A DNA stretch of 64,000 nucleotides from Roseomonas sp. (GCA_020249775.1 JADCFA010000021.1:186001-250000), one strand, 5' to 3'; counted from the stretch's first letter, positions 18,626-28,526 are shown. Notes: generated by a model not told the origin, from the sequence alone. Numbers and translations: made by a program.

Positions 18626-19108
18626 TTCTCTCTCCCTGCTTGAACCAGAGGAAGTCTACAAAGCGTTGGAACTGCGCATTGAAGCACATTTTTTCCAGAC
18701 TAGTTGCCGAATCGCGACCTGCCCGTTCGTGATTCGAAGCTCTCGGTGGAAACGTCTTCGTCATTCAGGTTAATCACGCGGACCCTCCCTTGGGATACCT
18801 AGATTATCATAAAAAGTGTAGTTCCTCAACGCTCACTTGGGAAACTAACACAAAACCTATCGCCGTTCCTGCTGCTCCATGCTAAGGATGATAGCTTCGG
18901 CCTTTGCGGCAGGAAATCGATGGATTCTTAAGATGCGCCGACTAAATCTCGAACCATTTACCGTGACTATGCTTGTGGGCCAGCAGACAGATGAGAAAAG
19001 TCTGCTCGACCTAACCCGCCACGTACCACCGCGCGGAGCGTGAACGTCCACCGGCGCAGTTGGTGTAATAGATCGATTGCATAAGCGCTTCTGAAGCGAG
19101 CGTAGGGT
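18626..19108. other. Gene-poor right flank of the AT-rich islet
   Basis: About 480 bases with no supported gene. Composition climbs back to the chromosomal level at about 18960-19050. Short frames on the minus strand (for example 18857-19051) resemble nothing I can name. This would be the place to look for the scar of the insertion, but I see no inverted repeats or target duplication. Confidence 0.45.
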
Positions 19109-20086
19109 TCACTCAAACTCCCGCGCCCAATCTTCCCGCATGGACACCACCTGCCAACTCTGCGCCGGCGCAGCATCCAAGGCGCGCGCCAATCGCCCGA
19201 CATGGCTTTCGCGGTCATAGGCAAATTCGCGTTCCGCATCATCATGGCGAATGATCATGCCGAAGCGTTGCCCTGATCCTTCCGTGGTGTAGCGCAGCAT
19301 CTCGAAATCAACGTCGGAATTACCAAAGGCTGCAATCGGGCGTCGGCCGATATCGCGCGCAATGCCAATCGGCTTGCCAGGGCCATCATCAATGAAATCC
19401 ACGCGCGGTTCGCGCAGCAGCGTCAGGCGCCCGGCATCCTCGGTCACCTTCAGCGCAAAGCTTGAACCGACAACATGCTGTGGCGGAATGCCGTAGGTTT
19501 CCTCAGCAAGGGCGCGCACGAATTCAATGCCACCGCCCGAGACAATAAAATTCGTAAAGCCCGATGCGCGAAAAAAGCGCAGTACTACCAGCATCGGCTG
19601 ATAGACGAGCGCGGTAAAAGGGCGGTTCCATCTTGGGTGCCGTGCGGTCTTCAGCCAATCAGCGGCGATTTGCTGGAATGCTTCTGGCGTATCGCCGGCC
19701 ATGGCAGCGCCAGCCAACCGCATCAGCCCTTCATGGCCGCCTGCCATGGCGCCATGCAGATCACCAGCGATCGCCGCGCGTAAAACCGCATCCTGCTGCC
19801 AGGTGGGATTTTGCGGTGCCAGGGCGCGGATGCGATCCAGGATGAAGATAAGCTGCGGATAGGCCGGCTGTTCCACACAAAGCGTGCCGTCATTGTCAAA
19901 CACGGCAATACGCTCAGCAGGTGGAACATATCCGCTGCCCCCTTCACGGGTGACGGTCGCGACAAAATCCAGCAGTACGCGCTTGCGCGGCCCTTCGCGC
20001 CAGGAAGGCAGAGGGTCCGCGCCTTGCGCCTGTCCTGCACCCGGCAGCGCCAAAAGCAGCGCTGCCAGGGAGCGTCTTTCAATCAC
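19109..20086 (-). CDS. Secreted HAD-family phosphatase
   Basis: The start is taken as the GTG at 20086, which gives MIERRSLAALLLALPGAGQAQ, a clear signal peptide; the frame is open further upstream only because it runs through the sulfatase remnant. The 325-residue protein has HAD motif I FDNDGTL, motif II-like IVSGGG, and a final acidic motif FGNSDVDFEM. It resembles phosphoserine-phosphatase-type HAD enzymes exported to the periplasm. It begins 10 bases after the sulfatase remnant's stop and looks intact, so it may still be expressed from the sulfatase promoter. Confidence 0.82.
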   Translation of the reverse strand: MIERRSLAALLLALPGAGQAQGADPLPSWREGPRKRVLLDFVATVTREGGSGYVPPAERIAVFDNDGTLCVEQPAYPQLIFILDRIRALAPQNPTWQQDAVLRAAIAGDLHGAMAGGHEGLMRLAGAAMAGDTPEAFQQIAADWLKTARHPRWNRPFTALVYQPMLVVLRFFRASGFTNFIVSGGGIEFVRALAEETYGIPPQHVVGSSFALKVTEDAGRLTLLREPRVDFIDDGPGKPIGIARDIGRRPIAAFGNSDVDFEMLRYTTEGSGQRFGMIIRHDDAEREFAYDRESHVGRLARALDAAPAQSWQVVSMREDWAREFE

Positions 20087-20096
20087 GCCGCTTGGC

Positions 20097-21706
20097 CTAA
20101 TTCGCCGAACCGCGGCGCAGCCTTTCCATCGCATCGCCCAGGCTGAAGCTGCCCGGCCGTTGACGCGGCGGAAAATCCTTGAAGCTTTCAAGCAATCGTC
20201 CGACATAGGCCTGCGCTGGCACAAGGGCAAAAATCCGCTCCATGCGCCAATGATCATAGCTGACCGATTCAGTGGCGCGTTCAAAAGGATCGGCGCGCAA
20301 ATTGAAAAGCATCGGCACACGCAGCGTCGTGAAGCTTCTTTCCTAGACTTTGAAGCCATGATTCTCCTGAATTATGAAGTCCAACTTCCAATCATCATAG
20401 CGTAGCGCGGCCAAATCTCCATCATCGGTGAAGTAGAACATCTCCCGCCGCGCGCCGGGGCCGGTGCCGGTCAGCAGCGGCAATTGGTTATCGCCATCCA
20501 GATGCACCTTGTAGCTGCGCCGCCCTGCCTGATGGCCGACCAGTAGCTTTTCCTTGATCTGCGGTTCACCCGCAGCGACCAGAAGTTTGGGCAACCAATC
20601 CTGGTGAGAGAAGATATCATGCAACACCTGCCCAGGCTGAATGCGCCCCGGCCAACGGACCATGCTGGGCACACGGAAGCCGCCTTCCCAGGCAGTCGCC
20701 TTTTCGCCACGGAAAGGCGTGGCGCCGCCATCCGGCCAAGTCATTACTTCGGCGCCATTATCAGTGCTGTAGATCACAATGGTGTTTTGCGTAATGCCGA
20801 GATCATCAAGCTTCTTCAGCAATTGCCCGACATGGCCATCATGTTCCACCATGCCATCAGGATAAACGCCAAGCCCGGTCTTGCCCTGGCTTTCTGCTTT
20901 CAAACGCGTCCAGATATGCGTGCGCGTTGAGTTGAACCAGGCGAAGAAGGGCTTGCCTACACGGTGCTGACGATCAATGAAATCCAGTGACGCGGCCAGG
21001 AATTCCTCATCCACCGTTTCCATGCGCTTCATGGTGAGCGGCCCGGATTTTCGATCCGCTGCGTGCCATCTGCATTGGCCCAAGCCTTCAACACACCGCG
21101 CGGCGCGAAGCGATCACGAAAGCGCGGGTCACGCGGATAGTCAGGATTTTCCGGCTCATCTTCCGCATTCAGGTGATAGAGAGAGCCGAAGAATTCATCG
21201 AAGCCATGCATGGTGGGCAGATGCTCATCACGATCACCCCAATGGTTCTTGCCGAATTGGCCTGTCGCGTAGCCAAGCGCCTACAGCAGCACGGCAATGG
21301 TTGGGTCTTCCGGGCGCATGCCTTCCGGCGCGCCGGGCAGGCCCACCTTGGAAAGCCCAGTGCGCAGCGGGCTTTGGCCGGTGATGAAGGCGGAACGCCC
21401 GGCGGTGCAGGAATTCTCGCCATAGGCATCGGTGAAGATCGCACCTTCGCGTGCGATGCGGTCAATATTGGGCGTGCGATAACCCATTATGCCCATATTA
21501 TAGGCCGAGATATTGGACCAGCCGATATCATCGCCGAATATCACACGAATATTCGGCTTGCCTTGCGGCTCAGGCGCGGCGGGCGTGCGCGCCGGTTGCG
21601 TTTGCGCTTGCGCCAATTGCACGCCGCCCAGCGTGCTTGCGGCCAGTCCAGCCGTACCACCCAGCAACATGTCGCGGCGTGACGGACGTTGATTATCCTT
21701 GCTTAT
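20097..21706 (-). pseudogene. Arylsulfatase, disrupted
   Basis: Pieces of one arylsulfatase are readable end to end. The N-terminal part has the formylglycine motif SCTAGRSAF (CxAxR type) and a Tat-like leader SRRDMLLGG. Four lesions are seen. The expected start before SKDNQRPSRRD is ATA (21704-21706). TAG (21281-21283) interrupts TIAVLL / ALGYATGQFGKNHWG in frame. A one-base loss in an A run (about 21048-21051) breaks the frame before SGPLTMKRMETVDEEF. TAG (20343-20345) stands between HGFKV and ERSFTTLRVP, where relatives have Trp. The C terminus (LFNLRADPFERA, FPPRQRPGSFSL) is intact. The family makes secreted enzymes removing sulfate esters. Confidence 0.88.
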
Positions 21707-21731
21707 GTGATCCGGTTTCCTCTTGATCGGA

Positions 21732-22691
21732 TCATGGGCGACGGATGCAGCGAAAGCCGATATGGCTCATGCCGGTATCCACCATTTGGGCGTGACGCGC
21801 GGCGGGCCGATAGCGCCGGCAATAGGATGGCGCGCAAAGGAAGGAACCGCCCTTCACCACCTTGCGCGGAATCCGAATGGCGGGCTGCAAGGGATCGAAC
21901 GACCCCTCCATGCGCGCACCGCGGGGATTTTCAGCCACGCAACAGGGGCTTTCGGGATCGGCGGCGTGCTTGGCGCTCCACCAATCTGTGGTCCATTCCC
22001 AGACATTGCCGCAAACCTCGAAAAGTCCGTAGCCATTGGGCGGAAAGCTTCCCACCGGGCTGGTGCCGGTGTAGCCATCGGTTTCGAAATTGCGCCAGGG
22101 GAAGGGGCCCTGCCAGGTATTGGCCAGATGCACGCCGCCCGGCGCCAATTCGTCGCCCCAGGCAAATTCAGCGCCATCAAGCCCGCCACGCGCGGCGAAT
22201 TCCCATTCCGCTTCCGTGGGGAGCTCCTTGCCCGCCCAGGCGGCATAGGCGGCTGCGTCTTCAAACGCGACATGGACCACCGGGTGATCTTCCCGGCCCG
22301 TCAGGTCACTTCCCGGGCCTTCCGGCGCGCGCCAATGCGCGCCCTTGGTCCAATGCCACCAGTTGCGAATGTCGCGCGTATCCACCGGGCCATCAGTCAT
22401 GCGAAACACCAGCGCGCCGGGGGCCAGCATATCGGCCGGCGCGCCGGGATAAAGCGTGGGGTCAAGCGTGCGTTCCGCCACGGTTTTATACCCCGTGGCC
22501 GCGACAAAACGGGCGAAGTCCCGATTGGTCACCGCCGTCTGGTCCATCCAGAAACTCGCCACTTTCACGCTATGGCAGGGTCTTTCTTCGGGATAATGCC
22601 GGTCTGAACCCATCCCGAAGGTGCCGCCTGGAATCCAGGCCATGGTGGCGCCTGCGCTTTCCTGCCCGGGTTGGGTGGGCCCTTCCATCAT
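21732..22691 (-). CDS. Formylglycine-generating enzyme (sulfatase maturase)
   Basis: This 319-residue FGE-sulfatase family protein oxidises the Cys in the sulfatase CxPxR/CxAxR motif to formylglycine. It opens with WIPGGTFGMGSD, contains LPTEAEWEFAARGG and CGNVWEWTTDWW, and ends with GGSFLCAPSYCRRYRPAAR. The last segment keeps both copper-binding cysteines (C286 and C291), so the enzyme should be active. An alternative start is the Met at 22643. It lies 25 bases upstream of the disrupted arylsulfatase on the same strand and is evidently its cognate maturase. Confidence 0.92.
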   Translation of the reverse strand: MMEGPTQPGQESAGATMAWIPGGTFGMGSDRHYPEERPCHSVKVASFWMDQTAVTNRDFARFVAATGYKTVAERTLDPTLYPGAPADMLAPGALVFRMTDGPVDTRDIRNWWHWTKGAHWRAPEGPGSDLTGREDHPVVHVAFEDAAAYAAWAGKELPTEAEWEFAARGGLDGAEFAWGDELAPGGVHLANTWQGPFPWRNFETDGYTGTSPVGSFPPNGYGLFEVCGNVWEWTTDWWSAKHAADPESPCCVAENPRGARMEGSFDPLQPAIRIPRKVVKGGSFLCAPSYCRRYRPAARHAQMVDTGMSHIGFRCIRRP

Positions 22692-22798
22692 GCGACTGAT
22701 CCACGACTAAAGCACATACCTCTTCCCAAACACTGGCACCTTTACATGAAACTGGGCTTGTATCTTTTTTGCAATCTAAAAATCTACCGGCGTATATC

Positions 22799-23280
22799 AT
22801 TGAGGTTCCAGAACTCTGGCTGGTCAGGGCGATTGATCATTACGGCAGCCTATGCGCGCCGCCCGGGTGCTTGGCATTGCGCAGCCCGTCATGATCGGCG
22901 CGCTCGCGCGGCTCAGCCGCAAGCTGTTTGAACGCAGTCGACGCGGCGTGACCGCCAGCGATCTGGGCTGCACCATCATTGCCGAAGGCAGCGCCATTCT
23001 GGAAAGGTTGACCTTGAAGCTGCTGCCGCAATGCGATGCGGTGTCAGCGGTCAGTGTGACCATGGCGATGGACACACTCTGGCACGGCGATATCGTCGCA
23101 CTCCCCTGACAACGTGCCCCCTGGGCTTCGATCCATCCCGGCATCATAACGCTGCGTAACCGTGCCCCTGGCGCGGTAGCGCAGGACTTTCTGGAGATGA
23201 TGCGCGCAGCAGATCAAAGGGCGGAGAAAGAGGCAATTGCTTGGTGCAAGGCGCAGGGGGTGCCGAGCGGGTGTGGCTGA
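22799..23280 (+). pseudogene. LysR-type regulator remnant
   Basis: Divergent from the FGE gene. The N-terminal helix reads PELWLVRAIDHYGSL in one frame (22799-22852). It shifts to a second frame at about 22852 for ARVLGIAQPV and LFERSRRGVTASDLG, where a few residues of the winged helix are also missing. The same frame then meets TGA (23107-23109) after only about 85 codons. It goes on with GIITLRNRAP and AQDFLEMMRAA, the usual LysR C-terminal pattern, ending at 23280. Most of the effector domain is gone. It probably once controlled the sulfatase operon. Confidence 0.75.
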
Positions 23281-23593
23281 TCGAGCGGGGGCGGAAACCA
23301 GCGAGGCCGTAGCGCAATTTGACGATGTGATTTCCTTGCGGCTTCGAACTCATTTCAAGTTCTTCGAAAAGGTTATTTCCGCACTGCATCAGGTCATCGA
23401 GCATGCGCTAACGGTGAGATTCATGCGAAATGCTCCCGGCCTTTCGATTGCTACTCACGTGACCAGCCCTTTCTTTGGCGGGCTGTTCCATGCTGCTGCG
23501 GGAAACCGACAGAGGCGATCAGACCGCTAGATACTTCTTTCGTTGCACCAGGGAGCCGCCAAGAGCCTCCGCTCGACCCGAAAATTCTTTAGC
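23281..23593. other. Intergenic, no gene recognised
   Basis: About 310 bases between the LysR remnant and the flavin reductase 3' end. A plus-strand frame containing FKFFEKVISALHQVIEHAL is open here but matches nothing I know. It may be further debris of the decayed locus. Confidence 0.4.
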
Positions 23594-24226
23594 CTACCTG
23601 TCCTTCTGCCCCGGCGCGTAACCGCCGCCATCGGTCGGGCGCAGCGCTTCGAACATTTCCGTCACTGCCGCGTAATCCCGATAGCCGCAGCGCGCGAGCG
23701 GTTGCGCCTTGGCCGTGTCAAACCGGCCATTGGTGATGAACGCTTCATCAATATGCACACCGACCACCTGACCAATGATGATCCAGCCCTTGAGCGGCGC
23801 GCCATTCACATCCTGCAATTGCATGGAATGCGTCACCTTGCATTCCAAAGCGGCCGGTGCGGCGGCCACACGCGGCGCCTTCACAATACGGCAGGGCGCC
23901 GTGGCAAGGCCGGCGGCTTCGAATTCACTGGCGCCTTCCGGCAGCGTGTCGGATGAGATGTTCATCGCATCGAATAGCGGCCGGGTGCAGAGGTTGAAGA
24001 CGAATTCCCCGGTGGCGATGGCATTGGCCGCGCTGTGCTTCATGCTTTCGCTGGTAAAGGCCAGCATGGGCGGGCTGGAATGCACGGCGTTGAAAAAACT
24101 GTAGGGCGCCAGATTGGGGCGGCCTTGATTATCGAGGCTCGAAATCCAGCCGATGGGGCGCGGCGCGATAATGGCCTTGAAGGGGTCATGCGGCAGGCCA
24201 TGGCCCAGATGGGGTTCGTAGAACAT
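23594..24226 (-). CDS. Flavin reductase-like domain protein
   Basis: The 210-residue protein is of the flavin reductase/DIM6-NTAB type, which binds FMN in a split-barrel fold. It shows the family opening IIAPRPIGWISSLDNQG, then NLAPYSFFNAVHSSPPML and FVFNL. A C-terminal part with GQVVGVHID and ARCGYRDYAAVTEMFE completes it. Such proteins reduce flavin for a partner monooxygenase or act alone as oxidoreductases; no partner is adjacent. It is divergent from the EamA transporter. Confidence 0.87.
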   Translation of the reverse strand: MFYEPHLGHGLPHDPFKAIIAPRPIGWISSLDNQGRPNLAPYSFFNAVHSSPPMLAFTSESMKHSAANAIATGEFVFNLCTRPLFDAMNISSDTLPEGASEFEAAGLATAPCRIVKAPRVAAAPAALECKVTHSMQLQDVNGAPLKGWIIIGQVVGVHIDEAFITNGRFDTAKAQPLARCGYRDYAAVTEMFEALRPTDGGGYAPGQKDR

Positions 24227-24334
24227 GCGAAAGCCTTTCTTGCGGTCGCACCTGCTGTAACCCTGACGGCGGATTGAGGAAAGCGGCGCGCTTTCGGCCT
24301 ATCCCTGCCCCGGGCATGGGTGCAAATAGGCCAA

Positions 24335-25225
24335 ATGAATCCAAAGCTGATCCTGGGGCTGGCCTTTGGCCTCGCTTCCGCGCTGATCTGGGGCGGCCAT
24401 GCGGTGGTGGCGCGCCCCGTGCTGGCGGATGGCAGCTTCGGCAGTTTTGACCTGGCGGCGTTTCGCTACGGCATTGGCATGATGGCGCTGCTGCCTTTTG
24501 CCTGGGCAGCGCGTGCCACATTGCTGCGCCTTGGGCTCAAGCGCATTCTGTTGCTCGCGCTGTTCGGTGGCGCGCCCAATCTGCTGCTGTTCCTGGTGGC
24601 GCTGGTCTATGCGCCCGCTTCGCATGGCGGGACAATTGCGCCCATGACCTCACCTATTGTGGGGGCGATCCTGGCAATACCGCTGCTGAAAGAATGGCCG
24701 ACGCGCGGGCGGGCCTTGGCGTTAGCGGTCATGGTGATGGGCGTGCTCATGATCGGCTGGGATGGCGTGATGGGGGATTACCCCGGCGCCTGGCGCGGGG
24801 ATTTGCTGCTGATGGCATCCGGCGCCACCTGGGCAGTGTTCACGCTGCTGCTGCGCCGCTGGCAGGTGCCGGCCATTCCCGCGACCGCCGCCATCACCAT
24901 TGTCTCTGGCCTGGCGATCCTGCCCATTTGGCTGCCGATGCGCGGGGCCGAGGTGTTTGCCATGCCGGCAGGCCTTGTTTTGTTCCACCTGATTGCTCAG
25001 GGCCTGGTGCTGGGCTGTGTCGCGATGTTCTTCTTCGCCCGCGCGGTGGAACTGCTGGGGGCAACGCGGGCAGCGACGCTTTCCGTCATGGTGCCGGTGG
25101 TGGCGCTGCTGCTGGCGGGGCTTTGGTTGCGCGAACCGCTTTCCCTGCTGCAAATTCTGGGCGCGGGGCTGGCCGTTGCCGGAATGCTCGCCGCGGTGCT
25201 GTTCACCGGAAGGAAAAGCGTATGA
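24335..25225 (+). CDS. EamA (DMT superfamily) transporter
   Basis: An integral-membrane protein with ten hydrophobic segments forming two EamA repeats. The first begins LILGLAFGLASALIWGGHAVVARP and the second near GDLLLMASGATWAVFTLLLRR. The ATG at 24335 is preferred, with AGG 5 bases upstream; an in-frame GTG at 24320 would add five residues. DMT exporters move amino acids or other metabolites. Its stop overlaps the start of the FAD oxidoreductase as ATGA, suggesting linked function. Confidence 0.88.
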   Translation: MNPKLILGLAFGLASALIWGGHAVVARPVLADGSFGSFDLAAFRYGIGMMALLPFAWAARATLLRLGLKRILLLALFGGAPNLLLFLVALVYAPASHGGTIAPMTSPIVGAILAIPLLKEWPTRGRALALAVMVMGVLMIGWDGVMGDYPGAWRGDLLLMASGATWAVFTLLLRRWQVPAIPATAAITIVSGLAILPIWLPMRGAEVFAMPAGLVLFHLIAQGLVLGCVAMFFFARAVELLGATRAATLSVMVPVVALLLAGLWLREPLSLLQILGAGLAVAGMLAAVLFTGRKSV

Positions 25226-26529
25226 ATGCCATGACCACGCCGATGCCCCCCAGCCTTTGGGCCGCCACGGCGCCCGCGCCCCCCGCAACAGAACCGCTAC
25301 TGGGCGAAGCGCGCACGGGCGTTGCGGTGGTGGGCGCTGGCTTTACTGGGCTATCGGCGGCGCTGCATTTGGCCGAAGCCGGCGTGCCGGTGACGGTGCT
25401 GGAAGGGGCGGAGATCGGCTGGGGCGCTTCCGGGCGCAACAACGGCCAAGTGATTCCCAATATGTCGCGCCTTGATCCCGACGCGATTGTGGCGAGTGTC
25501 GCACGCGAACACGGCGGGCGCGACAAGGGCGAGGAATTGGTCGGGCTGATCCGCGATAGCGCATCCCTGGTATTTGACCTGATCCGCAAGCACGATATCG
25601 CGGCCGAGGCAGTGCAAAATGGTTGGATCCAGCCGGCGCATCGGCCTTCGCGCATGAAGCTTGCGGCATCGCGCGTGGAACAATGGGGCCGCCGAGGCGC
25701 GCCGGTGCGCATGGTGGATCGGGCGGAAATGGCCTCCCTCGCCGGCACTGACTACTGGCATGGCGGGTGGGAGAATAAGACCGGCGGGCGGATCAATCCG
25801 CTTGGCTATGCGCGCGGCCTGGCGGCGGCTGCGATGCGCGCGGGGGCGGTGGTGCATACCGGCAGCCCGGTGCGCGCGATCCGGCAGGAACCTGGCGGCT
25901 GGGCAGTGGAAACGCCGCGCGGCGTGTTGCATGCCGAACGCGTGATCATCGCAACCCATGCCTATACCGGCGATTTCTGGCCGGGGCTCAAGCAAAGCAT
26001 AGTGCCGGTGAGGTCATACCAGATGGGTACCTCGGTGCTTTCTGATAATGTGCGCAAATCCATCCTGCCGCAGGGGCATGCGCTGTCGGATACGCAGGGT
26101 GATCTTTACTTCTATCGCTTCGATGCGAATGGAAGGCTGGTGACGGGTGGCGGCTTGATCGTGCCCTTTGGCTGGGAAGGGCGCATTCGCGCGCGCATCA
26201 CGGAACGGGTGAAGCGCGTTTTTCCGCAGATTGGTGATGTGCAATTCGACTACATCTGGTGGGGCTATGTGGCGGCCACCGATGACAAGATGCCGCATGT
26301 CTATGAATTGGCGCCTGGCGTGCTGACCTGGACCGGCTGCAATGGCCGTGGTGTGGCTTTGGCGACCGCACTCGGGCGCGAATTGGCCAAGGCGAGCAAT
26401 GGCACGGCCTTGGCCGATATTGCCGCACCGGTCGAAAAGAAGCTCCGGCGTATCGCGGGCCATGAATTCCGCGCCTTTGGCATTGCCTGGACCATTGCGC
26501 AAAATCGCTGGCGCGATGCGCGGGATTGA
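25222..26529 (+). CDS. FAD-dependent oxidoreductase (DAO/PuuB-like)
   Basis: A 435-residue D-amino-acid-oxidase-superfamily protein. The dinucleotide-binding motif VAVVGAGFTGLSAALHL starts at about residue 34 and is followed by GASGRNNGQV, typical of gamma-glutamylputrescine oxidase-like enzymes. A C-terminal WTGCNGRGVALA closes the FAD site. It probably oxidises an amine or amino acid, delivering electrons to oxygen or quinone. The start at 25222 is set by the ATGA overlap with the transporter; the open frame further upstream is antisense noise within that gene. Confidence 0.88.
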   Translation: MNAMTTPMPPSLWAATAPAPPATEPLLGEARTGVAVVGAGFTGLSAALHLAEAGVPVTVLEGAEIGWGASGRNNGQVIPNMSRLDPDAIVASVAREHGGRDKGEELVGLIRDSASLVFDLIRKHDIAAEAVQNGWIQPAHRPSRMKLAASRVEQWGRRGAPVRMVDRAEMASLAGTDYWHGGWENKTGGRINPLGYARGLAAAAMRAGAVVHTGSPVRAIRQEPGGWAVETPRGVLHAERVIIATHAYTGDFWPGLKQSIVPVRSYQMGTSVLSDNVRKSILPQGHALSDTQGDLYFYRFDANGRLVTGGGLIVPFGWEGRIRARITERVKRVFPQIGDVQFDYIWWGYVAATDDKMPHVYELAPGVLTWTGCNGRGVALATALGRELAKASNGTALADIAAPVEKKLRRIAGHEFRAFGIAWTIAQNRWRDARD

Positions 26530-26619
26530 AGGTTTGGCGGTTGTCCGCCGCTGCTGGTAATAGAGTTTCCGAAAAAGCGGCCTTCGCGCCGCGAGAAATT
26601 CGCTGGTTGGAGAAAGCCA

Positions 26620-28281
26620 ATGACACCACCGCTTGATGCTGCCACCCCGGCGCGCCCGGAAAATTTCCGCTATTCGCCCATGTTCCCACTTGGCGCCGAT
26701 ACCACGCCTTGGCGCAAGCTGCCGATTGATGGCATCTCAACCATGCAGGTGGATGGCAAGACGGTGCTGAAGGTGAAGCCCGCCGCGCTGGAAGCGCTCG
26801 CCTTCCAAGCCTGTAAGGATGTGTCCCATCTGCTGCGCCCGGCGCATCTGGCGCAGCTTGCGAAAATTCTGCAGGACCCGGAAGCGAGTGCGAATGATCG
26901 CTTTGTGGCACTGGACCTTTTGAAAAACGCCAATATCGCCGCCGGCGGTGTTTTGCCCATGTGCCAGGATACCGGCACCGCGATTGTCTTCGGCAAGAAG
27001 GGCCAGCGCGTTTGGGTGGAAGGCGATGAGGAAGAAGCGCTCTCCTACGGCGTGCATCGCACCTATACGGAAACCAATCTGCGCTATTCGCAAATGGCGC
27101 CGATCACGATGTATGAGGAAAAGAACACCGGCAATAATCTGCCTGTTGAGTTTTCCATCATGGCCCAGCCCGGCGATTACCACGCCGATGAAATGCATTT
27201 GATGTTCGTGCTGAAGGGTGGTGGTTCCGCCAACAAGACCTTCCTGTTTCAGCAAACCCGCGCCGTGCTCAACAAGCCGAAGCTGCTGGCGTTTCTGGAA
27301 GAGAAGATCAAGACCCTCGGCACCAGCGCCTGCCCGCCCTATCACCTGGCGATTGTCATTGGCGGCACCAGCGCGGAAGCAACACTAAAAACCGTGAAGC
27401 TTGCCAGCACGAAATGGCTGGATGCGTTGCCCACCAAGGGTGATCTTTCCGGCCACGCCTTCCGCGATACGGAGCTGGAAGCGGAGGTGCATAAGCTCAC
27501 GCAAAATCTTGGCATTGGCGCGCAATTCGGTGGCAAGTATTTCTGCCATGATGTGCGCGTGGTGCGGCTTGCGCGACATGGCGCGAGCCTGCCGATTGGC
27601 ATTGGCGTTTCCTGTTCCGCTGACCGCCAGATCAAGGCGAAGATCACGCCTGAGGGTGTTTTCATCGAGGATCTGGAACATGACCCGGCGAAATACCTGC
27701 CAGAAGCGACCGCCGATATTCTGAATGGGGAGGTGGTGAAGATAGACCTATCCCGCCCCATGAGCGATATCCGCGCGACGCTTTCAAAGTATCCGGTGAA
27801 AACCCGGGTGAGCCTGACCGGCACCATGGTGGTGGCGCGTGATATTGCGCATGCAAAATTGCAGGAACGGCTCGATGCCGGGCAGGGCCTGCCGCAATAT
27901 ATGAAGGATCACCCGGTTTACTACGCGGGGCCGGCGAAAACACCGACCGGCATGGCCACCGGTTCCTTCGGCCCCACCACGGCGGGGCGGATGGATTCCT
28001 ATGTGGAAGCCTTCCAAAGCGCCGGCGGTTCCATGGTGATGCTGGCCAAGGGCAATCGTTCCAAGGCCGTGTTGAATGCCTGCAAGAAATATGGCGGTTT
28101 CTATCTGGGTTCGGTTGGCGGCCCCGCCGCACGGCTCGCGCAGGACTGCATCAAGAAGGTGGAAGTGCTGGAATTCCCCGAACTTGGCATGGAAGCTGTC
28201 TGGCGGATTGAGGTTGAGGATTTCCCAGCCTTCATCGTCATGGATGACAAGGGCAATGACTTCTATGAGGGGCTGGAGTGA
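26620..28281 (+). CDS. fumA: Class I (iron-sulfur) fumarate hydratase
   Basis: Interconverts fumarate and malate in the TCA cycle with a [4Fe-4S] cluster. The 553-residue protein has fused alpha and beta regions as in FumA/FumB. C115 in [10 protein letters not shown] is the first cluster ligand. Also present are [10 protein letters not shown] and the C-terminal segment [27 protein letters not shown] spacing upstream gives a plausible ribosome site. It is followed directly by a DUF2798 gene. Confidence 0.95.
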   Translation: MTPPLDAATPARPENFRYSPMFPLGADTTPWRKLPIDGISTMQVDGKTVLKVKPAALEALAFQACKDVSHLLRPAHLAQLAKILQDPEASANDRFVALDLLKNANIAAGGVLPMCQDTGTAIVFGKKGQRVWVEGDEEEALSYGVHRTYTETNLRYSQMAPITMYEEKNTGNNLPVEFSIMAQPGDYHADEMHLMFVLKGGGSANKTFLFQQTRAVLNKPKLLAFLEEKIKTLGTSACPPYHLAIVIGGTSAEATLKTVKLASTKWLDALPTKGDLSGHAFRDTELEAEVHKLTQNLGIGAQFGGKYFCHDVRVVRLARHGASLPIGIGVSCSADRQIKAKITPEGVFIEDLEHDPAKYLPEATADILNGEVVKIDLSRPMSDIRATLSKYPVKTRVSLTGTMVVARDIAHAKLQERLDAGQGLPQYMKDHPVYYAGPAKTPTGMATGSFGPTTAGRMDSYVEAFQSAGGSMVMLAKGNRSKAVLNACKKYGGFYLGSVGGPAARLAQDCIKKVEVLEFPELGMEAVWRIEVEDFPAFIVMDDKGNDFYEGLE

Positions 28282-28283
28282 GC

Positions 28284-28526
28284 ATGGCCGGCGACCGACG
28301 CCTGCCAGCGCGCTTCACCCTGCCGGTGACAGGCTTCATCCTGTCCGGAATCATGACCATCGTGATTTCCGGCATCTCAACGCTACTGGCTTTGGGGCCG
28401 GGGACAGAGTTTCTGGCGCGCTGGCCGGTCGCCTGGATTTCTTCCTGGTTCATCGGCTTCCCAACCGTGCTGGTGGTGCTGCCGATCGTGCGGCGCATTG
28501 TCGCGCGCATCGTCGCCCCGCCGTGA
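28284..28526 (+). CDS. DUF2798 small membrane protein
   Basis: An 80-residue protein with two hydrophobic helices (about 13-36 and 46-70) around the WPVAWISSWFIGFP segment typical of DUF2798. The ATG at 28284 is preferred because GGAG lies 5 bases upstream; a GTG at 28278 is in frame. It starts just after the fumA stop. Function unknown; inner-membrane location expected. Confidence 0.82.
   Translation: MAGDRRLPARFTLPVTGFILSGIMTIVISGISTLLALGPGTEFLARWPVAWISSWFIGFPTVLVVLPIVRRIVARIVAPP

Noticed and set aside
18857..19051. Possible transposase fragment flanking the AT-rich islet
   Set aside because: No DDE motif, no inverted repeats and no recognisable family sequence.
20343..21283. TAG codons read as an amino acid (suppression or pyrrolysine) in the arylsulfatase
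   Set aside because: The same gene also has a frameshift and lacks a start codon, so recoding would not restore it, and other genes here use TAG as a normal stop.
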